From Patescibacteria group bacterium (GTDB lineage: Bacteria; Patescibacteriota; Minisyncoccia; Phycocordibacterales; GWA1-40-21): a stretch of 7,625 nt of DNA. The stretch lies in NCBI GenBank assembly GCA_018971765.1, contig JAGXAA010000045.1, positions 1-7,625 of the forward strand. The letters are read 5' to 3'. Positions 5,173 through 7,625 of the stretch are shown here, piece by piece (the first letter of the stretch is position 1; the number at the start of each line of letters is the position of its first letter). The position numbers were made by a program, and so were the translations under genes. Under the pieces are notes generated by a model that did not search any database, had not been told where the DNA came from, and was given only the letters and a program-made list of their open reading frames with translations.

Positions 5173-5479
5173 CCCCTCACCAATTTTGGGCTATAATTGC
5201 AAAATGTATTATGTGTATCTGATTCAGCATGACCTTTCGAGAGAAATCTATATCGGTTTAACAACTGATCCGAAAGAGCGATTGCGAACGCACAATGGCA
5301 AAGGTAAAAAATTTACTACCAGAAAATCTGGCATGTGGCATTTTATTTACCTTGAGCTCTTTCGTTCACAGCAAGACGCTATCGATCGCGAGAAAAAACT
5401 GAAAGGTCACGCAAAAGGAAAACACGAACTTCTCAAGCGACTAAAATATAGTTTGCTTGAGCCCAAAATTGGTGAGGGG
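5173..5479 (+). mobile_element. 307-bp GIY-YIG unit with perfect 20-bp terminal inverted repeats, inside 23S helix 63 region
   Basis: The left end CCCCTCACCAATTTTGGGCT (5173-5192) and the right end (5460-5479) are exact reverse complements over 20 bp. The unit splits conserved 23S sequence: ...CGTAACTTCGGAATAAGGC on the left and GTATCTCTGGCAACTGTTTA on the right, which places it in the helix 63 region (E. coli about 1710-1750). No target duplication is visible. In RNA the ends would form a 20-bp helix with the gene in its loop, so the unit could be carried as an extruded arm or cut by a double-strand ribonuclease. It carries its own -10 (TATAAT, 5192-5197) and the nuclease gene. It lacks group I or group II intron core motifs. 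Confidence 0.8.
5192..5197 (+). promoter_or_regulatory. -10 element inside the left terminal repeat edge
   Basis: A perfect TATAAT whose first base is the last base of the left terminal repeat. The ATG follows six bases later, so transcription would start at about the start codon (leaderless). No good -35 is seen 16-18 bases upstream. Confidence 0.45.
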
Positions 5480-5488
5480 CGCAGCTAA
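5204..5488 (+). CDS. GIY-YIG endonuclease domain protein (UPF0213/YhbQ-like), encoded within 23S rRNA
   Basis: A 94-residue single-domain GIY-YIG nuclease. The first motif is MYYVYLI (residues 1-7), the second REIYIGLT (13-20); 'KERLRTHN' (24-31) carries the catalytic arginine (R26 or R28) and the H-N pair; 'AIDREKKLKG' (59-68) carries the metal-binding Glu63. Family members cut DNA through a tyrosine- and metal-dependent mechanism. Length fits the stand-alone UPF0213 group. The ATG at 5204 is chosen over the in-frame TTG at 5186, because the protein family begins MYYVYIL and a TATAAT lies six bases upstream. Residues 86-92 (EPKIGEG) are encoded by the right inverted repeat, and the stop lies nine bases beyond it in rRNA sequence. 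It probably mobilises the unit that carries it (inference). No Shine-Dalgarno sequence. Confidence 0.85.
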   Translation: MYYVYLIQHDLSREIYIGLTTDPKERLRTHNGKGKKFTTRKSGMWHFIYLELFRSQQDAIDREKKLKGHAKGKHELLKRLKYSLLEPKIGEGRS

Positions 5489-5598
5489 AGTATCTCTGGC
5501 AACTGTTTATCAAAAACACAGCTCCCTGCGAACTCGCAAGAGGATGTATAGGGGGTGACACTTGACCAATGCCAGAAGGTCAAACAACGACGGTGCCA

Positions 5599-5696
5599 AG
5601 CACCACTTTTGACGGAATATCAATGTGATTATTTTAAAGTTTATTTGGAAAATATTTTAAAGTTATTACAAAAAGTATTATTTCAAAAGTGGTGCT
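5599..5696 (+). repeat. 98-nt hairpin insertion in 23S helix 68
   Basis: AGCACCACTTTTGA (5599-5612) and TCAAAAGTGGTGCT (5683-5696) pair perfectly over 14 bp. They enclose about 70 very AT-rich bases (5613-5682). The flanks correspond to helix 68 between GCCAGAAGGTC (E. coli GCCGGAAGGTT) and GCCCTGGTGAATGTCGGCCG. E. coli has a much shorter loop here. A forward frame through the loop gives the amphipathic 'YFKVYLENILKLLQKVLF', which could be a relic of a gene or chance. The ends differ from the CTCACCAATTTTG family. Confidence 0.65.
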
Positions 5697-5741
5697 CGGT
5701 GCTGATTGTTGTAAGCCCTGGTGAATGTCGGCCGTAACTAT

Positions 5742-6566
5742 AGATTTGACCGTTGTAGTTACGCTAAAAAATCTTGCTATATGCTGGAAACTCTGGTCCA
5801 TCATTTATTTAAAAATAAGTGATGGAAAAAAGTGTTCATTATTACTCGCTTTCATCGAAAAGCAGTGACAATATAATGACGCAGACAATCAGCAGGAAAG
5901 ACTTCTTTTGTAATCAAAAGTAAATATGAATTGGTTAAGCCAAATCAAACCGGATATGGGAAACTATATCGCGGGATTCACTGACGGCGAAGGAAGCTTC
6001 AATGTTTCAGTGAAAAAGAGAATTGATTACAGAGATCAATGGAAATTGACCGCTTCGTTCAATATTTCTCAAAAAGATCGCGTCATTCTGGCTCTTATTA
6101 AAAAAGAGATTGGATGTGGGACTTTGCGAGAAAGAAAAGACGGGGTTGTTTATTATGAAGTGACCAATATCACTTCTCTGAAAGAAAGAATAATCCCGTT
6201 TTTTAAACGGTTCGGATTTCTTTCAGCGCGAAAAAAGACAAATTTTTCTATTTTCTCTTCTATTGTTGAGAAAATGGCAGACGGAGAACATCTGACAGAA
6301 GAAGGTTTTCAGAAAATTCTTGAACTAAGAGAAATTCTTAATGAGGGAAAAGGAAGAAAACGAAAATATAATTTATCAGATTGCGTATCAAAAGAAGAAT
6401 CCTCAGAGACTATACGCAAGACGGTTTCAAATTAATTGAATGTCGACGATTTGAAGACGATGATATAGTCCGATCTCTCTAGCGATAGAGAGTTAACAAA
6501 TAGTTAAAATTGATAAACAGAGACTGCTAAGTTGAAGCATTGTTTGGTGCTAAGCTACAAAATATA
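5742..6566 (+). ncRNA. Group I self-splicing intron in 23S at E. coli position 1917, ending in A
   Basis: The 5' exon GTAACTAT (5734-5741) pairs with the guide GTAGTTAC (5755-5762), giving P1 with the canonical U-G pair (5741-5755). The adjoining GACCGTT (5748-5754) pairs with 3' exon AACGGTC (6567-6573) as P10, fixing the 3' splice site after A6566. Core pairings seen: P3 TCTTGC (5772-5777) with GCAAGA (6416-6421); P4 TGCTG (5782-5786) with CAGCA (5890-5894, Q); P7 GACTAT (6408-6413, R, TCAGAGACTATACG) with ATAGTC (6465-6470, S, GATATAGTCC); P8 TTCAAAT (6426-6432) with ATTTGAA (6449-6455); P9 CTCTCTA-GCGA-TAGAGAG (6475-6492) with a GNRA loop. A P5-side hairpin lies at CCATCA/TGATGG (about 5798-5825). 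The nuclease gene sits between Q and R, in the P6 loop. Subgroup not assigned. The last base is A where nearly all group I introns have G. Confidence 0.92.
5926..6435 (+). CDS. Single-motif LAGLIDADG homing endonuclease, intron-encoded
   Basis: A 169-residue protein. Residues 14-25, YIAGFTDGEGSF, are the LAGLIDADG helix; Glu22 occupies the catalytic acidic position. The following 'FNVSVKKR...WKLTASFNISQKDRVIL' gives the beta-strands that contact DNA, then 'EIGCGTLRERKDGVVYYEVTNITSLKERIIPFF' completes the domain, as in LAGLIDADG_1 proteins. With a single motif it should act as a homodimer that cuts intron-less 23S DNA at the insertion site and so spreads the intron; some relatives also help splicing. 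The ATG at 5926 lacks a Shine-Dalgarno sequence. Oddly, the last codons (ESSETIRKT) contain intron R, P7 and P3 strands at 6401-6421, so protein and ribozyme share sequence. Expression would be from the rRNA precursor. The family is certain; activity is not tested. Confidence 0.9.
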   Translation: MNWLSQIKPDMGNYIAGFTDGEGSFNVSVKKRIDYRDQWKLTASFNISQKDRVILALIKKEIGCGTLRERKDGVVYYEVTNITSLKERIIPFFKRFGFLSARKKTNFSIFSSIVEKMADGEHLTEEGFQKILELREILNEGKGRKRKYNLSDCVSKEESSETIRKTVSN

Positions 6567-7255
6567 AACGGTCCTAAGGTAGCGAAATTCCTTGTCAGGT
6601 AAGTTCTGACGCGCACGAATAGTGTAATGACTGGAGAACTGTCTCGGGGGCTTGCTCGGTGAAAATACAATACCGGTGAAGATGCCGGTTACCTGCAGCT
6701 AGACGAAAAGACCCTAGGAGCTTTACTGCAATTTTATATTGAGTGTATGTTTCAACTGCGTAGCGTAGACGGGAGACTTTGAAGTTTCGTTCTCGGACGA
6801 AATGGAGTCGCCGATGAAACACCGTTCTTTTGTGATATGCATTCTAATCCGCGCGGCAAAAACGCGCGGCGACAGTATATGATGGGCAGTTTTAGTGGGG
6901 CGCTATCCTCCTAAAAAGTAACGGAGGAGCCTATTAAGGTTGGCTAAGCGCGAATGGAAACCGTGCTGATAGTGTAATGGCACAAGCCAGCTTGACTGCA
7001 AGGCGTACTTGCCGAGCAGGCGCGAAAGCGGAGCATAGTGAACCGACGGCCCGCATTAGACGCGGCCAAAGATTATCGGACAAAAGCTACCCTAGGGATA
7101 ACAGGCTGGTAGTGCCTAAGCGTCCATAGCGACGGCACTGTTCGGCACCTCGATGTCGGCTCAACTTATCCTGGGGGTGGAGAAGCTCCCAAGGGTTTGG
7201 CTGTTCGCCAATTAAAAAGTTACGCGAGCTGGGTTCAGACCGTTTAGAAGAAAAC

Positions 7256-7364
7256 TCGAAATTCGAATATCGAAATTCGAAACAATATTTAAATTTCAAA
7301 TTATAAATTCAAAACGAAAATTCTCGTTTAGGATTTTGAGTTTTGAATATTTGAATTTGTTTCG
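7256..7364 (+). repeat. TTCGAA-rich direct and inverted repeats in the P1 loop of intron 2
   Basis: TCGAAATTCGAA occurs twice (7256-7267, 7270-7281). CGAAACAA (7278-7285) and TTGTTTCG (7357-7364) bound an imperfect long hairpin of AAATTTCAAAT / ATTTGAATTT type sequence. A further direct repeat, TTTCGTGCTT, is at 7360-7369 and 7381-7390. This resembles spacer repeats of Parcubacteria-like genomes and seems to have been inserted in, or expanded from, the ribozyme's P1 loop. Confidence 0.5.
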
Positions 7365-7439
7365 TGCTTCGGATTTATTATTTCGTGCTTGTCTTTTAGG
7401 CAATCTGAATCCTAGAGGAATTTTCGTCTATGAAAAAGT

Positions 7440-7485
7440 CTAGATTTTTATTCATAAAAATCTAGTGTCCGACAGAAATGTCGGA
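7440..7485 (+). other. Two hairpins between the repeat and the guide sequence of intron 2
   Basis: CTAGATTTTTAT (7440-7451) pairs with ATAAAAATCTAG (7454-7465). TCCGACA (7468-7474) pairs with TGTCGGA (7479-7485) around a GAAA tetraloop. The GAAA loop could dock on a receptor in the intron core; that is inference. Confidence 0.5.
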
Positions 7486-7625
7486 AAATAGAAAACCAAT
7501 CAAATCACGGCGGTCTATTGTAGAAATACAAAATGTACAGAGCTGATTAATATCGGTGAAATCCGCATAGGTGGATAATACCGAGGGAAGTTTATAGACT
7601 TTATTGAGGATGTTCTTTATGGGAG

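Larger units (their letters stand above)
7244..7625 (+). ncRNA. Second group I intron in 23S, at E. coli position 2593 (5' part only)
   Basis: Exon sequence GCTGGGTTCAGACCGT stops at 7243, and the expected CGTGAGACAG does not follow. AGACCGT (7237-7243) pairs with the guide CGGTCT plus G7510 (7510-7516), with U7243-G7510 at the splice site. TCACG (7505-7509) is complementary to CGTGA, the expected 3' exon (P10). Next comes P2, TTGTA-GAAA-TACAA (7518-7531); P4, TCGGT (7553-7557) with ACCGA (7580-7584); and P5, ATCCGC/GGTGGAT side (7561-7576). These are the P and Q elements of a group I core. The 3' half (P3', P7, P8, P9) and any endonuclease gene are beyond the window. About 260 bases lie in the P1 loop. 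The insertion site is the same as that of the Chlamydomonas chloroplast intron encoding I-CreI. Confidence 0.8.

Noticed and set aside
5173..5479. GIY-YIG unit as a group I or group II intron
   Set aside because: No P/Q/R/S elements, no guide pairing and no domain V-like hairpin were found; the ends pair with each other instead.
5555..5737. 60-codon frame across the helix 68 insertion
   Set aside because: Both ends are conserved rRNA sequence; only the middle 20 or so codons are protein-like. Kept only as a possible relic in the insertion entry.
7087..7299. Minus-strand 70-codon frame across the end of exon 2 and intron 2
   Set aside because: It spans conserved 23S sequence and intron repeats; no domain is recognisable.

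Overview
The window looks like a piece of a Candidate Phyla Radiation (Patescibacteria, probably Parcubacteria-like) chromosome. This is inference from style, not from a search. The signs are a 23S rRNA gene loaded with insertions and group I introns, a 23S gene with no 16S rRNA directly upstream, small genes with little or no Shine-Dalgarno signal, AT-rich spacers, and the 'GGTTGTAGGTGTTAGGT' type of spacer repeat. Its most unusual content is the 23S gene.

Left part (1-2716). On the minus strand, the first 64 codons of an IS5-like transposase run off the left edge. Then, on the plus strand, come a winged-helix regulator with a nucleotidyltransferase-like C-terminal half (410-1030), a five-helix membrane protein of the mechanosensitive-channel-related 'conserved TM helix' type (1412-2110) closed by a strong terminator, and a 91-residue coiled-coil protein of unknown role (2294-2569) with its own promoter, structured leader and terminator. 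These look like separately transcribed single genes, not one operon.

Upstream of 23S (2717-3219). A near-consensus promoter (2802-2829) is followed by a possible 14-codon leader ORF and a pair of mutually exclusive hairpins, one of them terminator-like. Then come a 126-bp inverted-repeat-bounded unit and a perfect 14-bp hairpin immediately before the 23S 5' region. This may be an attenuated 23S leader or a free-standing small RNA.

23S rRNA (about 3220 to beyond 7625, plus strand). The body aligns collinearly with bacterial 23S, but at least six insertions interrupt it: (1) a 138-nt stem-loop near E. coli position 270; (2) a 54-bp palindromic unit in helix 25; (3) a 307-bp unit in the helix 63 region with perfect 20-bp terminal inverted repeats and a GIY-YIG nuclease gene; (4) a 98-nt hairpin in helix 68; (5) an 825-nt group I intron after E. 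coli U1917 carrying a LAGLIDADG endonuclease gene; (6) the 5' part of a second group I intron after U2593, the site known from the I-CreI intron.

The two strongest novelties are these. First, units (2) and (3) share the same terminal repeat and even the same C-terminal coding trace, so (2) reads as an internally deleted, non-autonomous derivative of (3). They appear to define a small GIY-YIG transposon-like family that lands in expandable rRNA helices. Second, the U1917 intron appears to end in A, not the canonical terminal G, as has been described for the Coxiella burnetii L1917 intron. How the inserts work together is inferred: introns must splice, while (1)-(4) either stay as extruded hairpins or are cut out to leave a fragmented rRNA.
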